A stretch of DNA of 64,000 nt from Acanthosepion pharaonis (GCA_903632075.3 CAHIKZ030003348.1:916001-980000); one strand, 5' to 3'. Positions 40,501 through 52,880 are shown, counted from the stretch's first letter. Notes: generated from the sequence alone by a model not told the origin. A program made the numbers and translations.

Positions 40501-43500
40501 TTTTTTCATTTTTGCTATGATTTCTTCTATTTTCATTTTTCTCTTCAACTATCTCTATTTTCTCTTTCACTGCATGTTTTTTAAAATCCTCTTTTCTCTT
40601 TTCTTTCGTTTTTTATTAAAAAATCTTCCTTTTCTTCATTTTAATTCATTTTTTTTGCTATGATTTCTTCATATTTCCTATCTCATGATTTTTTTTATTT
40701 GGTCACTGTTTTCATTGTTGCTATGATTTTTCTATTTTCTTCTCTTCAACTATCTCTCTTTCTCTTTCACTGCATTTTTTTAAAATCCTCTTTTCTCTTT
40801 TTCTTCGTTTTTATTAAAAAAATCTTCCTTTTCTTCATTTTTAATTCATTTTGCCTTTCATATTTCCTTTCTCTCATGATTTATTTGGTCACTGTTCATG
40901 TTTCATTGTTGCTATGATTTCTTCTATTTTCTTCTCTTCAACTATCTCTCTTTCTCTTTCACTGCATGTTTTTTAAAATCCTCTTTCTCTTTTCTTCGTT
41001 TTTATTAAAAATCTTCCTTTTTTCTTTTTTTTTTTAATTCATTTTTTGCCTTTCATATTTCCTATCTCATGATTTATTTAGTCACTGTTCATGTTTCATT
41101 GTTGCTATGATTTCTTTTCTATTTTCTTCTCTTCAACTATATCTCTTTCTCTTTCACTGCATTTTTTTAAAATCCTCTTTCTCTTTTCTTCGTTTTTTAT
41201 TAAAAATCTTCTTTTCTTCATTTTAATTCATTTTTTGCCTTTCATATTTCCTATCTCATGATTTATTTGGTCACTGTTCGTGTTTCATTGTTGCTATGAT
41301 TTCTTCTATTTTCTTCTCTTCAACTATATCTCTTTCTCTTTCACTGCATTTTTTTTAAAATCCTCTTTCTCTTTTCTTCGTTTTTATTAAAAAATCTTCC
41401 TTTTCTTCATTTTAATTCATTTTTTGCCTTTCATATTTCCTATCTCATGATTTATTTGGTCACTGTTCGTGTTTCATTGTTGCTATGATTTCTTCTATTT
41501 TCTTCTCTTCAACTATCTCTCTTTCTCTTTCACTGCATGTTTTTTAAAATCCTCTTTCTCTTTTCTTCGTTTTTATTAAAAAATCTTCCTTTTCTTCATT
41601 TTAATTCATTTTTTGCCTTTCATATTTCCTATCTCATGATTTATTTGGTCACTGTTCGTGTTTCATTGTTGCTATGATTTCTTCTATTTTCTTCTCTTCT
41701 CTTTATCTTTTTTTCTCTTTCACTGCATGTTTTTAAAATCCTCATTTTTCTCTTTTCTTCGTTTTTATTAAAAATCTGTTCATGTTTTTCATTTTTAATT
41801 TCCTATTTTCTTCTCTTCTTTTCTTTCTCTTTCACTGCATGTTATTAAAATCCTCTTTCTCTTTTCTTCATTTTAATCATTTTTTGCCTTTCATATTTCC
41901 TATCTCATGATTTATTTGGTCACTGTTCGTGTTTCATTGTTGCTATGATTTCTTCTATTTTCTTTTCTCTTCAACTATCTCTCTTTCTCTTTCACTGCAT
42001 GTTTTTTTAAAATCCTCTTTCTCTTTTCTTCGTTTTTATTAAAAAATCTTCCTTTTCTTTATTTTAATTCATTTTTTGCCTTTCATATTTCCTATCTCAT
42101 GATTTATTTGGTCACTGTTCATGTTTCATTGTTGCTATGATTTCTTCTATTTTCTTCTCTTCAACTATCTCTCTTTCTCTTTCACTGCATGTTTTTTAAA
42201 ATCCTCTTTTCTTTTTTTCTTCGTTTTTATTAAAAAATCTTCCTTTTCTTTATTTTAATTCATTTTTTTTTGCCTTTCATATTTCCTATCTCATGATTTA
42301 TTTGGTCACTGTTCATGTTTCATTGTTGCTATGATTTCTTCTATTTTCTTCTCTTCAACTATATCTCTTTCTCTTTCACTGCATTTTTTTAAAATCCTCT
42401 TTCTCTTTTCTTCGTTTTTATTAAAAAATCTTCCTTTTCTTCATTTTAATTCATTTTTTGCCTTTCATATTTCCTATCTCATGATTTATTTGGTCACTGT
42501 TCGTGTTTCATTGTTGCTATGATTTCTTCTATTTTCTTCTCTTCAACTATCTCTCTTTCTCTTTCACTGCATGTTTTTTAAAATCCTCTTTCTCTTTTCT
42601 TCGTTTTTTTATTAAAAATCTTCCTTTTCTTTATTTTAATTCATTTTTTTGCCTTTCATATTTCCTATCTCATGATTTATTTAGTCACTGTTCGTGTTTC
42701 ATTGTTGCTATGATTTCTTTTATTTTCTTCTCTTCAACTATATCTCTTTCTCTTTTCTTCTGCATCTTCCCTTTTTTAAAATTCCTCTTTCTCTTTTCTT
42801 CGATTTTTATTAAAAATCATTTCCTTTTCTTTCATTTTTAATTCATTTTTTCTCTTTCATATTTCTTTTCTTCTATCTTTTCTTCATTGATTTATTTGGT
42901 CACTGTTCGTTTTTTTTCATTGTTGCTATGATTTCTTCTATTTTCTTCTCTTCAACTATATCTCTTTCTCTTTCACTGCATGTTTTTTAAAATCCTCTTT
43001 CTCTTTTCTTCGTTTTTATTAAAAATCTTCCTTTTCTTTATTTTAATTCATTTTTTTTGCCTTTCATATTTCCTATCTCATGATTTATTTAGTCACTGTT
43101 CGTGTTTCATTGTTGCTATGATTTCTTCTATTTTCTTCTCTTCAACTATATCTCTTTCTCTTTCACTGCATGTTTTTTAAAATCCTCTTTCTCTTTTCTT
43201 CGTTTTTATTAAAAAATCTTCCTTTTCTTTATTTTAATTCATTTTTTGCCTTTCATATTTCCTATCTCATGATTTATTTAGTCACTGTTCGTGTTTCATT
43301 GTTGCTATGATTTCTTCTATTTTCTTCTCTTCAACTATATCTCTTTCTCTTTCACTGCATGTTTTTTAAAATCCTCTTTCTCTTTTCTTCGTTTTTATTA
43401 AAAATCTTCCTTTTCTTCATTTTAATTCATTTTTTTTTTGCCTTTCATATTTCCTATCTCATGATTTATTTAGTCACTGTTCGTGTTTCATTGTTGCTAT

Positions 43501-45212
43501 GATTTCTTTTCTTCGTTTTTTTTCTTCTCTTCAATTCATTTTTGCCTTTCATATTTCTATCTCTTTTTCTTTCACTGCATTTTTTAAAATCCTCTTTTCT
43601 CTTTTCTTCGTTTTTATTAAAAATCTTTCCTTTTCTTCGTTTTTTAATTCCTTTTTTTATTTTTCATTTATTTCCTATCTCATGATTTATTTGGTCACTG
43701 TTCGTGTTTCATTGTTGCTATGATTTCTTCTATTTTCTTCTCTTCAACTATCTCTCTTTCTCTTTCACTGCATGTTTTTAAAATCCTCTTTCTCTTTTCT
43801 TCGTTTTTATTAAAAATCTTCCTTTTCTTCATTTTAATTCATTTTTTGCCTTTCATATTTCCTATCTCATGATTTATTTGGTCACTGTTCGTGTTTCATT
43901 GTTGCTATATGATTTCTTCTATTTTCTTCTCTTCAACTATCTCTCTTTCTCTTTCACTGCATGTTTTTTAAAATCCTCTTTCTTTTTTTTCTTCGTTTTT
44001 ATTAAAAATCTTCCTTTTCTTCATTTTAATTCATTTTTTGCCTTTCATATTTCCTATCTCATGATTTATTTGGTCACTGTTCGTGTTTCATTGTTGCTAT
44101 GATTTCTTCTATTTTCTTCTCTTCAACTATCTCTCTTTCTCTTTCACTGCATGTTTTTTAAAATCCTCTTTCTCTTTTCTTCGTTTTTATTAAAAAATCT
44201 TCCTTTTCTTCATTTTAATTCATTTTTGCCTTTTCATTTTTCATATTTCCTATCTCATGATTTATTTGGTCACTGTTCGTGTTTCATTGTTGCTATGATT
44301 TCTTCTATTTTCTTCTCTTCAACTATCTCTCTTTCTCTTTCACTGCATGTTTTTTTTAAAATCTTCTCTCTTTCTCTTTTCTTCGTTTTTATTAAAAATC
44401 TTCCTTTTCTTCATTTAATTCATTTTTTTGCCTTTCATTTTTTTTTCCTATTTCTCTCATGATTTATTTGGTCACTGTTCGTGTTTCATTGTTGCTATGA
44501 TTTCTTCTATTTTCTTCTCTTCAACTATCTCTCTTTCTCTTTCACTGCATGTTTTTTAAAATCCTCTTTCTCTTTTCTTCGTTTTTTATTAAAAAATCTT
44601 CCTTTTCTTCATTTTAATTCATTTTTGCCTTTCATATTTTTCCTATCTCATGATTTCTTTTGGTCTGCTGTAAAAATCCTCTTTCATTGTTCGTTTTTAT
44701 GATTTCTTTTCTATTTTTTCATTTTTCTCTTCAATTATCTCTCTTTCGTGTTTCTTTCATTTCTGCATTTTTTTTAAAATCTCTCTTTCTCTTTTTGCAT
44801 GTTTTTTAAAATCCTCTTCTTTTCTTCGTTTTTTTTATTAAAAATCTTCCTTTTCTTTATTTTAATTCATTTTTTGCCTTTCATATTTCCTATCTCATGA
44901 TTTATTTGGTTCATGTTTCATTGTTGCTATGATTTCTTCTATTTTCTTCTCTTCAACTATCTCTCTTTCTCTTTCACTGCATGTTTTTTAAAATCCTCTT
45001 TCTCTTTTCTTCGTTTTTATTAAAAAATCTTCCTTTTCTTCATTTTAATTCATTTTTTGCCTTTCATATTTCCTATCTCATGATTTATTTGGTCACTGTT
45101 CGTGTTTCATTGTTGCTATGATTTCTTCTATTTTCTTCTCTTCAACTATCTCTCTTTCTCTTTCACTGCATGTTTTTTAAAATCCTCTTTCTCTTTTCTT
45201 CGTTTTTCTTCC
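37507..45212. repeat. ~187-bp pyrimidine-rich satellite array, about 41 units
   Basis: The unit includes 'tttcattgttgctatgattt', 'cttctcttcaactatctctc', 'tttctctttcactgcatgtt', 'cgtttttattaaaaaatctt', 'cattttttgcctttcatatt' and 'ctatctcatgatttatttgg'. Spacings measured between 38182 and 39121 are 190, 189, 183, 190 and 187 bp. Two junction variants alternate irregularly ('ggtcactgttcgtgttt' and 'ggttcatgttt'), as do 'actatctctc' and 'actatatctc'. Units at 39950-40150, 41690-41870, 42750-42900, 43500-43680 and 44640-44830 are scrambled. Because the period is not a multiple of three, the many Phe-rich frames of 60-113 codons are artefacts. Confidence 0.97.
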
Positions 45213-46075
45213 TTGAACAAGACATAGACTGTTAGTTTAAGAAGTGAATTTAAATTCCAATTCACTTTTGACCTTGATTATAAACAGAAAATAAGCAAAA
45301 CACAAAGCTTTGGATTTTGATTGGCTAAAGGGTTTCTACTTAATAAAATAATAGAAAAAAATTGGGAGCCAGCAGACAACTCGAATGAAACCAAGTGATA
45401 GAAGGGAAAAATCTTACAAAGAAAAAAAAGAATAAAAGAGAACAATAAACAAAGAAAGAATAACAGAATATCGAAATAAATAAAAATCATGAAAGAAAAG
45501 GATTGAAACAATAATATGACATATTGATAATAATTTTAAAAAAGAATTAAAATAACAAAATAATAATAAAGCAAAAACAAAAAAATGACAGAATTTTTGT
45601 TCAGAATTTTTTATTGTGATTCAGTTAGTCATCCTCTCAGGGGATTGTCAATTAATAGAGGATTAATTCACTTTGTGTTTTGAATTTTGTTGCTGCCAGG
45701 TAAATGTATGTAAATACCATGAAAAAGTCACAAGCTTATCTAACCTAGAAAAGAAATTTGAGACAAAATGATGTTCAGACTTTAAATAAGATAGCTGCTT
45801 CGAAAGACCCAAAAACATTTCTAAGCCACAAATAGCAATGTGGGATTAACCCACCTTGTCTGCCAGAGGATTTCCCTTAAGATCCAGTAGATAAAGTGTC
45901 AATAAACAGTATGAAAAGATTATGTATGATTCTCTCTTTTTTCCTCCAGTAGCAACAAGTCAGGACTCAATCTCTTTCCTTGGGATAGACGACTACTTAA
46001 TTTCAAAATCCACGTGACACTCTCTGTTTCTTGTGCACACAACCACACACTATAGCTAATCCCATGAATGTCTTC
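45213..46075. other. Low-repeat sequence, no gene recognised
   Basis: The strand composition changes abruptly to A-rich after the array. I see no frame with a family signature; a 77-codon minus frame at 45278-45511 is Phe/Leu-rich. Confidence 0.5.
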
Positions 46076-46780
46076 CTTATTTCTACTTCATCATCTTTTC
46101 TCCGTTTTATTAAAAACTAGCAGCATGGCCTGGCGTTGCCCATGTTTGATCCAAAAACCGTACGACTCATGTATGAACCGAGCCCTCTTGTAGTCAATAT
46201 AACTTTGTATATTTGCAACTATATTTTTCTCTCTTCTTAAATTATGTTGTCACATGCATACATACATATGTCACCTAAAGATCACATAATTTTGAAACTC
46301 GGGTTACAACTAAAGCTATCCTTTCATAGTATTTAATTTTTTTAAGTGGTTTTTACTTGGCTTAGGCAGTTTAGCCTTAGAGCACTTTACTGAGTAGGTT
46401 GGTTTGCCTTTAGACCTTTTTTATCTTTCTTTTTTCAGTATTGTCTTCTTTATTGAGACTGTATCTGAATAAGAGTTTTAGGTTTTGGCAAGTTCTCCAT
46501 CAGTTCCATCAATGGGTTTTGTTTTCGTTTTTTATAGTTTGAGCACTTTAAAAGAAAGGGAATTTGCTGGCTACTGCTGATTAATGCTATAAGCTCTTCA
46601 TTATGAACTGAGCCCTCTGGTAGTCAATAATGCTTATCTCATATATAATGCACTAAAAATTCCCTTTCTCCATAGTGTGCACTGACAGCCTAAGGGCGAG
46701 AGTCTCTGACTGATGTCAAATCAATCAGGTTTCAATCCTGGCTTGAAGCAATCACATGTCTAGCCCCACTGATGAGGTGT
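46076..46780. repeat. Copy of the satellite's left-flank word, then retroposon-like DNA
   Basis: 'cttccttatttctacttcat' with the following 'tcttttctccgttttattaa' (46076-46118) duplicates 37490-37540 at the other side of the satellite. Then 'agcatggcctggcgttgccc' (46129-) resembles a widespread retroposon end. 'tgaaccgagccctcttgtag' (46173) recurs as 'tgaactgagccctctggtag' (46605). A box B-like 'aggtttcaatcctggc' lies at about 46727. Confidence 0.5.
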
Positions 46781-46782
46781 GG

Positions 46783-46825
<43 letters not shown>

Positions 46826-46906
46826 ATAAAATATAGTTTTAATGTATGCTTTATTTATAGGTTAAAGTGCTCAATATCAGGGATAGGCCATATATATATA
46901 TAAAAG

Positions 46907-47424
46907 TGGACATTGAAATCAGTACCCAGAGGTGATAGTCTGTTTCATGCTAAACACATTCATTGGGCCATGTGCATTTTGTTTTTGCTTGACTATTTAT
47001 ATATACAGGTCAGTAATGCATTTTTAGTAGTAAAATAAATTAACCCAAACAAATAAATAAGTAAATAAACTATGTAAATATTGAACAAATTAACAAACCA
47101 TATATGCACAGATAAACACAAAAAACATAGTAATAACTAACAAAAAAATAATAAATTAAGAAAGTTAACTAACAACATTATAATTTTCCAAAACAGTGCA
47201 TTTTGATCCACAATTATTTCCACTCAGTAGCCTCTAGAATAATTCAAAATGCAACCGTTAGAACAATAAAATAGACTACCCACAATGCTATACAATAGAG
47301 TATGCACAATGCATCACTGAAATACATATATATTAATAGTCAGGCAAAAACACAATGCATATGGCTTGACAGTTGCATTTAACATAAAACAGACTACTGC
47401 CTCTGACCATTGACTTTAATGTCC

Positions 47425-47436
<12 letters not shown>
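46907..47436. mobile_element. MITE/foldback with ~100-bp inverted ends
   Basis: 'aaagtggacattgaaatcag' at the left faces 'tgactttaatgtccacttta' at the right. The arms continue through 'agtctgtttcatgctaaac' with 'aacataaaacagactactg', and 'tttgcttgactattta' with 'taatagtcaggcaaaaac'. The interior (47005-47325) shows no frame. It is flanked by short TA tracts on both sides, compatible with a TA target. Confidence 0.75.
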
Positions 47437-47469
<33 letters not shown>

Positions 47470-47473
<4 letters not shown>

Positions 47474-47832
47474 TGTGTATGTAATTTTTTGAGGTTTTCC
47501 TGCATTCTATCATTTAGCAGTGAAGACAGCGTGTTAAAGGTATTCTAAAAATAGAAGTGATGCCCAGATCAACACATGTGACTGCCAAAAAAGGCAATAA
47601 CTCCTTTGCAAAAACACCACACAGCTAAACTACTATGTAAAAGATACGCATGGAATTCATTATAGCAAAACAAAATCCTTTATAATGGCTTTAGAACAAC
47701 TGAAAACTCTTGGAATAATAACTATGAACATTTATATTCTTTAACCTTCTAAAAATAGACAAATGTTAGAATACTGAGAAAACTCAATAAGATATTAATT
47801 AAATCTTCCTTGTAGTCCATTTTCAATGAAAG
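47470..47832. other. No recognised feature
   Basis: AT-rich sequence between the MITE and the composite microsatellite. No repeat partner was noted. Confidence 0.5.
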
Positions 47833-47833
47833 A

Positions 47834-47870
<37 letters not shown>

Positions 47871-47873
47871 CTC

Positions 47874-47928
<55 letters not shown>

Positions 47929-47980
47929 GTGTGTATATATATATATGTGAAAAGTGTGTGTATATATATATGAAAGATGT

Positions 47981-48052
<72 letters not shown>

Positions 48053-48088
48053 GTGTGTGTATATATGAAAGATATCTATCTATCTATC

Positions 48089-48129
<41 letters not shown>

Positions 48130-48208
48130 AGTGTATATATATATATATATATGTGTGAAAAGTGTGTGTATATATATATATATGAAAGATATTTATCTAT
48201 CTCATTTA

Positions 48209-48253
<45 letters not shown>

Positions 48254-48330
48254 GTGAAAAGTGCATGTATATACATATATATGTGTGTGTGTATGTGTGT
48301 GTGAAAAGTGTTGTATATATATATATGTAT
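47833..48330. repeat. Composite (TATC)n/(TA)n/(TG)n microsatellite, ~170-bp higher order
   Basis: 'tctatctatctatctatcta', TA runs and 'gtgaaaagtgtgtgtatata' alternate. 'tatatatgaaagat' recurs at about 47825, 47967, 48064 and 48181, giving a loose higher-order period. Frames on both strands are repeat translations. Confidence 0.93.
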
Positions 48331-48460
48331 CCCCCCACTGTATCCAATAATCACACCAATACACGCAATCTACATAAACCCAAAATTTTAAAAATTAATC
48401 AGTTTGTCTGACGATTGCAAAAGTGTGAAACCCAGGGTCACAAACTCACATCAATCCAAC

Positions 48461-48524
<64 letters not shown>

Positions 48525-48599
48525 GCAGATATAGATCAACATATATCAAGCAAAATAATATTAACATGTTTTAGTAGATAACACCAAAAACTTGATACG

Positions 48600-49925
48600 G
48601 CCAAATGTTAATATATATTTTTCTTTTCTCTTTTTCTTTTCTTTTCTCTTTTCTTTTTTTTCTTTTCTTTTTTTTTCTTTTCTTTTTTTCTTTTCTTTTC
48701 CCTGTTATTTTCTCTTCTCCCCTTTCCAGCAGATCCACTTTCAGTGTTTAATTTCATGTTTAATCTCTGTTTTGGGAATCTTATCCTTTAATAATACAAG
48801 TTATTATCTGAGGACAATTTCTGCATTCACAGGTTTGATTCATTCAACAGAATTTTGCTAAATTAAATTAAACTGGTCATATCTGAATCTGTCATCCTTA
48901 AGCTGTTGTAAACAAAAGAAGCAGCCAAATATTAATATATATTTTTCTTTTTTTTTCCTTTTCTTTTTCTTTTCTTTTTTCTTTATTTTTCTTCTCTTTT
49001 TTCTTTGTTTTTCTTTTTCTTCTCTTTTCCTTTTCTTCTCTTTTTTCTTTTCTTTTTTCTTTTCTTTTTCTTTTCTTTTCTTTTTTCTTTTCTTTTTTCT
49101 TTTCTTTTTCTTTTCTTTTCTTTTTCCCTTTTACACATTTCTTTCCTTTTCTTTTTTCATTCCTTTTTCTTTTCTTTTCTTTTCTTTTCTTTTCTTTTTC
49201 TTTCCTTTTTCTTTCCTTTTTTCTTTTCTTTTTCTTTCCTTTTCTTTTTTCTTTTCTTTTTTCTTTTCTTTTTCTTTTCTTTTCTTTTTCCCCGTTTACA
49301 TATTTCTTTCCTTATCTTTTTTCTTTTCTTTTTCTTTTCTTTTCTTTTTCTTTTCTTTTCTTTTCTTTTTCTTTTCTTTTCTTTTTCTTTTTTCTTTTCT
49401 TTTTTCATTGTTTTTCTTTTGTTTTTTCTTTTCTTTCCTTTTTCTTTTCTTTTTCTTTTCTTTCCTTCTTTCTTTTCTTTTTCTTTTCTTTTCTTTTTTC
49501 TTTCCTTTTTTCTTTTCTTTTTCTTTTCTTTTTCCTTTTTACATATTTCTTTCCTTTTCTTCTTTCATTCCTTTTTTCTTTTCTTTTCTTTTCTTTTTCT
49601 TTTTTCTTTTCTTTTTTCTTTTCTTTTTTCGTTTCTTTTTTCTTTTCTTTTTCTTTTCTTTTCTTTTTCCCTTTCTTTTCATTCCTTTTTTTTCATTTTT
49701 TTTTTCTTTCCTTTTTTTTTCCCCATTTCCCTGTAATTTTCTCTTCTCCCCAGTTCAGCAGATCCACTTTCCGTGTTTAATTTCATGTTTAATTCATGTT
49801 AGGGAATCTTATCCTTTAATAATCTGAATTATTATTTGAGGACAATTCCTTTATTCACGTGTTTGCTTCATTCAATAGAACTTTGCTAAATTAAACTGGT
49901 CATATCTGAATCTGTCACTTTTAAG
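48600..49925. repeat. Two units of a duplicated (TTTTC)n-containing segment
   Basis: The unit is a TTTTC/CTTTT tract followed by 'gcagatccactttcagtgtt', 'gggaatcttatcctttaata', 'ctaaattaaattaaactggt' and 'aagcagccaaatattaatat', then the next tract. Tracts lie at 48619-48715 and 48943-49735, with the non-repetitive part at 48716-48942 and again at 49736-49925. Long Phe-rich frames (for example 49005-49736) and the Lys/Glu-rich antisense frames are repeat translations. Confidence 0.92.
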
Positions 49926-50333
49926 TGATAAATGACTTTTCATTTTTGCAAAATATCAGCAAAAAAATTTCTCTTGAATTCAAACATCAGAGTTAATCTG
50001 AACTTTTGGTCAAAATTATCAAACAGAAAATTCATAAGTCCTAAATGTATGCTTTGTGATCGTTTGTACAAGTAATTTGAATTTATTTTTTTCTATGGAA
50101 TAAGGCCAATCTTAATTTCCTACTCACCTTTATTCTGATACCAAGTTAAAACTTAACAGTTGATACCATAATCTTATAGCATTAAGTAATCTCACCAAAC
50201 ACAGCACCAGATAGAAAAGAAGTCCCTCAGTCAGTCAGTTATGTGCCATGTGTGATACATACTTAGGCAATCATGTATCTTTCGACTGATGAGGCAAATT
50301 TTTTCCCGCTGTAGTTTGCCATTTCTTTCTGTA
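49926..50333. other. No recognised feature
   Basis: Ordinary-complexity AT-rich sequence before a SINE fragment. No frame was recognised. Confidence 0.5.
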
Positions 50334-50524
50334 ATAGACCAGTTGTTATCCAAAGCTATAGAACCTGGTCTGTCCTGCTATTTACCCATAGCTGGGGAGA
50401 GGAGACAGAGAGGATTCATACCTTTCCCAAGGGTATTAGTACGTAAGTGAATGCAATGGATTTAACTGGAATTCGAACTTGGCACTCTAATTCCTCAATC
50501 CAAGCTATTATCCACCGTGCCGCC
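50334..50524 (-). mobile_element. SINE-1, 3'-truncated copy
   Basis: On the minus strand it shows the head 'ggcggcacggtgg', then 'ttggattgaggaattagagt', box B 'agttcgaattcc', and 'gggaaaggtatgaatcctct'. It ends at 'ctttggataacaactggtct'. Confidence 0.85.
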
Positions 50525-50681
50525 ACTTACCAAGAACTCCCTACCAACCCTAAATCTACCTACAGGCCGATTAACCTTTCTCCTCTGTTAAGATTAAATC
50601 AAATGCAGGTAGGGAATGCTCAGAAACACCCCTCTCCCCACCAGGGCAACCTGTATCACCCACTTCTCCCAGTACCAATGA

Positions 50682-51130
50682 CAATGGTTCCCAAACATTT
50701 TTTCTGGTCCACATTTTTGGGATGATAATTTTTTTGCCCCTGATCAAATTTTATGTGATAAAAGTGCATTTAAAATTAAAAAAACAGATAGAGGCTTAAT
50801 GGGAGATTCGAAGTCAGAACATTCTAATTGATAACTCTCTCCTCCAATTTGCAAACCCTAGTTACTATATTCTAAATATATGATATGATACAAAAATATT
50901 ACAGTAATGAAATCAGTCAATAATTATTTGTAACTATTCATACTGGAACTCATGCATGCAATTTAAGTAATCCATAATAATATTTTAAATTTTGAAATCG
51001 TACTTATTTTTGGCATATGAATTTTTTAAAAATGTTTCTAAATCTTTGATTGTCTTTCAATCATTCTGCCTCACCTGCTATCCTCTTCTACTGCACCTAT
51101 GAGGCACACTGTACCATTTGGGAATGACTG
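50682..51130. mobile_element. hAT-like non-autonomous element (tentative)
   Basis: The left end 'caatggttcccaaac' and right end 'catttgggaatgactg' are imperfect inverted repeats of the CAGTGGTTCCCAAAC kind seen in hAT elements. The interior has no transposase frame. I could not find an 8-bp target duplication at the edges, so the boundaries are provisional. Confidence 0.45.
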
Positions 51131-51289
51131 GCCTACAGTCTGGTATGACGTTTCTGTCCCAAGGATGACTTCTGTTGCCTTGAATTCTGGGTACATGGGG
51201 ATCACACCTGTATCTTTTTTTTTTTTTTTTTTTTATTATTTGTCCCTTCATCAAAGGTGCTAGAGCTAAACTTGTTTCTGGGTTTTGGT

Positions 51290-52268
51290 GTTATTGTCAG
51301 GGAATTATCCCTTAATAATCTGAGTTATTATTTGAGGGCAATTCCTGTATTCACATGTTTGCATCATTCAACAGAATTTTGCTAAATCAAACTGGTCATA
51401 TCTGAATCTGTCATCTTTAAGCTGCTGTCATAAAGAGAAGCAGCCAAATATTAATATATTTTTTCTTTTTTTCTTTTCTTTTTTCTTTGTTTTTCTTTTT
51501 CTTTTCTTTTTTCTTTTCTTTTCTTTTTTCTTTCCTTTTTTCTTTTCTTTTTCTTTTCTTTTTTGTTTCATTTTTATTTGTTTTTCTTTCCTTTGTTCTT
51601 TTCTTTTTCTTTTTCTTTTTCTTTTTCTTTTTACTTTTCTTTCCTTTTTCTTTTCTTTTTCTTTTCTTTTCTTTTTCCCTTTCCATTTTTCATTTCTTTT
51701 CTTTTTTTTATTTCTCTTTTCTTTTCTTTTCTTTTCTTTTTTCTTTCCTTTTTCTTTTCTTTTTCTTTTCTTTTCTTTTTCCCTTTTACTTTTTCTTTCC
51801 TTTTCTTTTTTCATTCCTTTTTCTTTTCTTTTCTTTTCTTTTTTCTTTTCATTTTTTTCTTTTCTTTTTTGTTTCATTTTTATTTATTTTTCTTTTCTTT
51901 TTCTTTTTCTTTTTACTTTTCTTTCCTTTTTCTTTTCTTTTTCTTTTCTTTTCTTTTTCCCTTTCCTTTTTTCATTTCTTTTCTTTTTTCCTTTCTCTTT
52001 TCTTTTCTTTTCTTTTTCCCTTTTACTTTTTCTTTCCTTTTCTTTTTTCATTCCTTTTTCTTTTCTTTTCTTTTCTTTTCTTTTTTTCTTTTCATTTTTT
52101 CTTTTCTTTTTTGTTTCATTTTTATTTGCTTTTCTTTTCTTTCTTCTTTTCTTTTTCTTTTTACTTTTCTTTCCTTTTTCTTTTCTTTTTCTTTTCTTTT
52201 CTTTTTCTTTTCATTTTTATTTGTTTTTCTTTTCTTTGTTCTTTTCTTTTTCTTTTTTCTTTTTTAAG
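51290..52268. repeat. Third unit of the (TTTTC)n segment
   Basis: 'gggaattatcccttaataat', 'ctaaatcaaactggtcatat' and 'aagcagccaaatattaatat' (51299-51456) repeat the non-repetitive part at 48716 and 49736. An ~810-bp CTTTT tract follows, with an internal ~250-bp repeat ('tcttttttgtttcattttta' at about 51559, 51866 and 52107). The 149-272-codon frames on both strands are artefacts. Confidence 0.92.
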
Positions 52269-52269
52269 C

Positions 52270-52612
52270 ATTTATCTCAAGAAGGCAGGAGTGTCACTAG
52301 TATAGGGAGGGGTTACAGAGAGTGAAGGTGAGAGAACAGACTGTGTATAGCAGGGAATGAGGAATGGATAAAAGATGAACGATGTTCAAGAGAACAAGAT
52401 GGTGATTGATGTGGCATTTAAATTTTTGAAGATTGTAGTCATCAGGGCAGCAAGTAAATGGAAGGGAGTTCCACTGTCAGGAAGTGCAAGAAAAGAAACT
52501 GTTGGAGTAGAAGTGGTGGTTATATTTAACTCTTTCAACAGTAACAAGGTGGGACCTAGATGCCAATCTAGTACTGCACTTAAAATCATGTAGTCAGGGC
52601 AGCCAGGAAGAA
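52270..52612 (-). pseudogene. LINE-J RT C-terminal scrap
   Basis: Antisense LINE-J words: 'atttaaatttttgaagattg' (LQKFKC), 'gggagttccactgtcaggaa', 'gtagaagtggtggttatatt', and 'gggacctagatgccaatcta' (RLASRSH). The frame at 52386-52655 is the family protein in a shifted frame. Confidence 0.8.
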
Positions 52613-52880
52613 AGTTTGTTATAGAAGTTAAAGAAAATAGAAACAACAATGGCACTTATACACAGAATCCAAAAGGAACAGCTGAAATTTCTGGGACACC
52701 TAATAAGAGATGAGAGCTTGGAGAATTTGACACTCACAGGTCATATCCAAGGCACAAAAGGCAGCTTAACTGGTGAACTGATGTGAAAAGATGGCAGAGC
52801 AGCAAGTAGTAAGATTGCAAGAAGATAAACATTACAAAGTGCTACAAAAGTTAGGAAGATGTGGAGCACCATAATCAGTT
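52613..52880 (+). pseudogene. LINE-C C-terminal tail scrap
   Basis: 'cacagaatccaaaaggaaca' then 'gctgaaatttctgggacacc' gives RIQKxQLKFLGHL. 'gagaatttgacactcacagg' (ENLTLTGHIQG) and the end phrase 'agatgtggagcaccataa' follow. It directly abuts a LINE-J scrap in opposite orientation. Confidence 0.75.

Noticed and set aside
37768..44702. Series of 60-113-codon Phe/Leu-rich frames that look like a repeated membrane-protein family
   Set aside because: They arise from the ~187-bp satellite. The period is not divisible by three, so frames restart in each unit with the same words (FHCCYDFFYFLLFNY) by construction.
46720..46780. CTGATGAGG near 46765 and ACTGATGAGG near 50286 as hammerhead cores
   Set aside because: No GAAA and no paired stem I or II around them.
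49005..49736. 243-codon Phe-rich open frame and Lys/Glu-rich antisense frames
   Set aside because: Translation of CTTTT repeats; the same applies to 51428-52305 on both strands. The highly charged antisense polymers are not coiled-coil genes.
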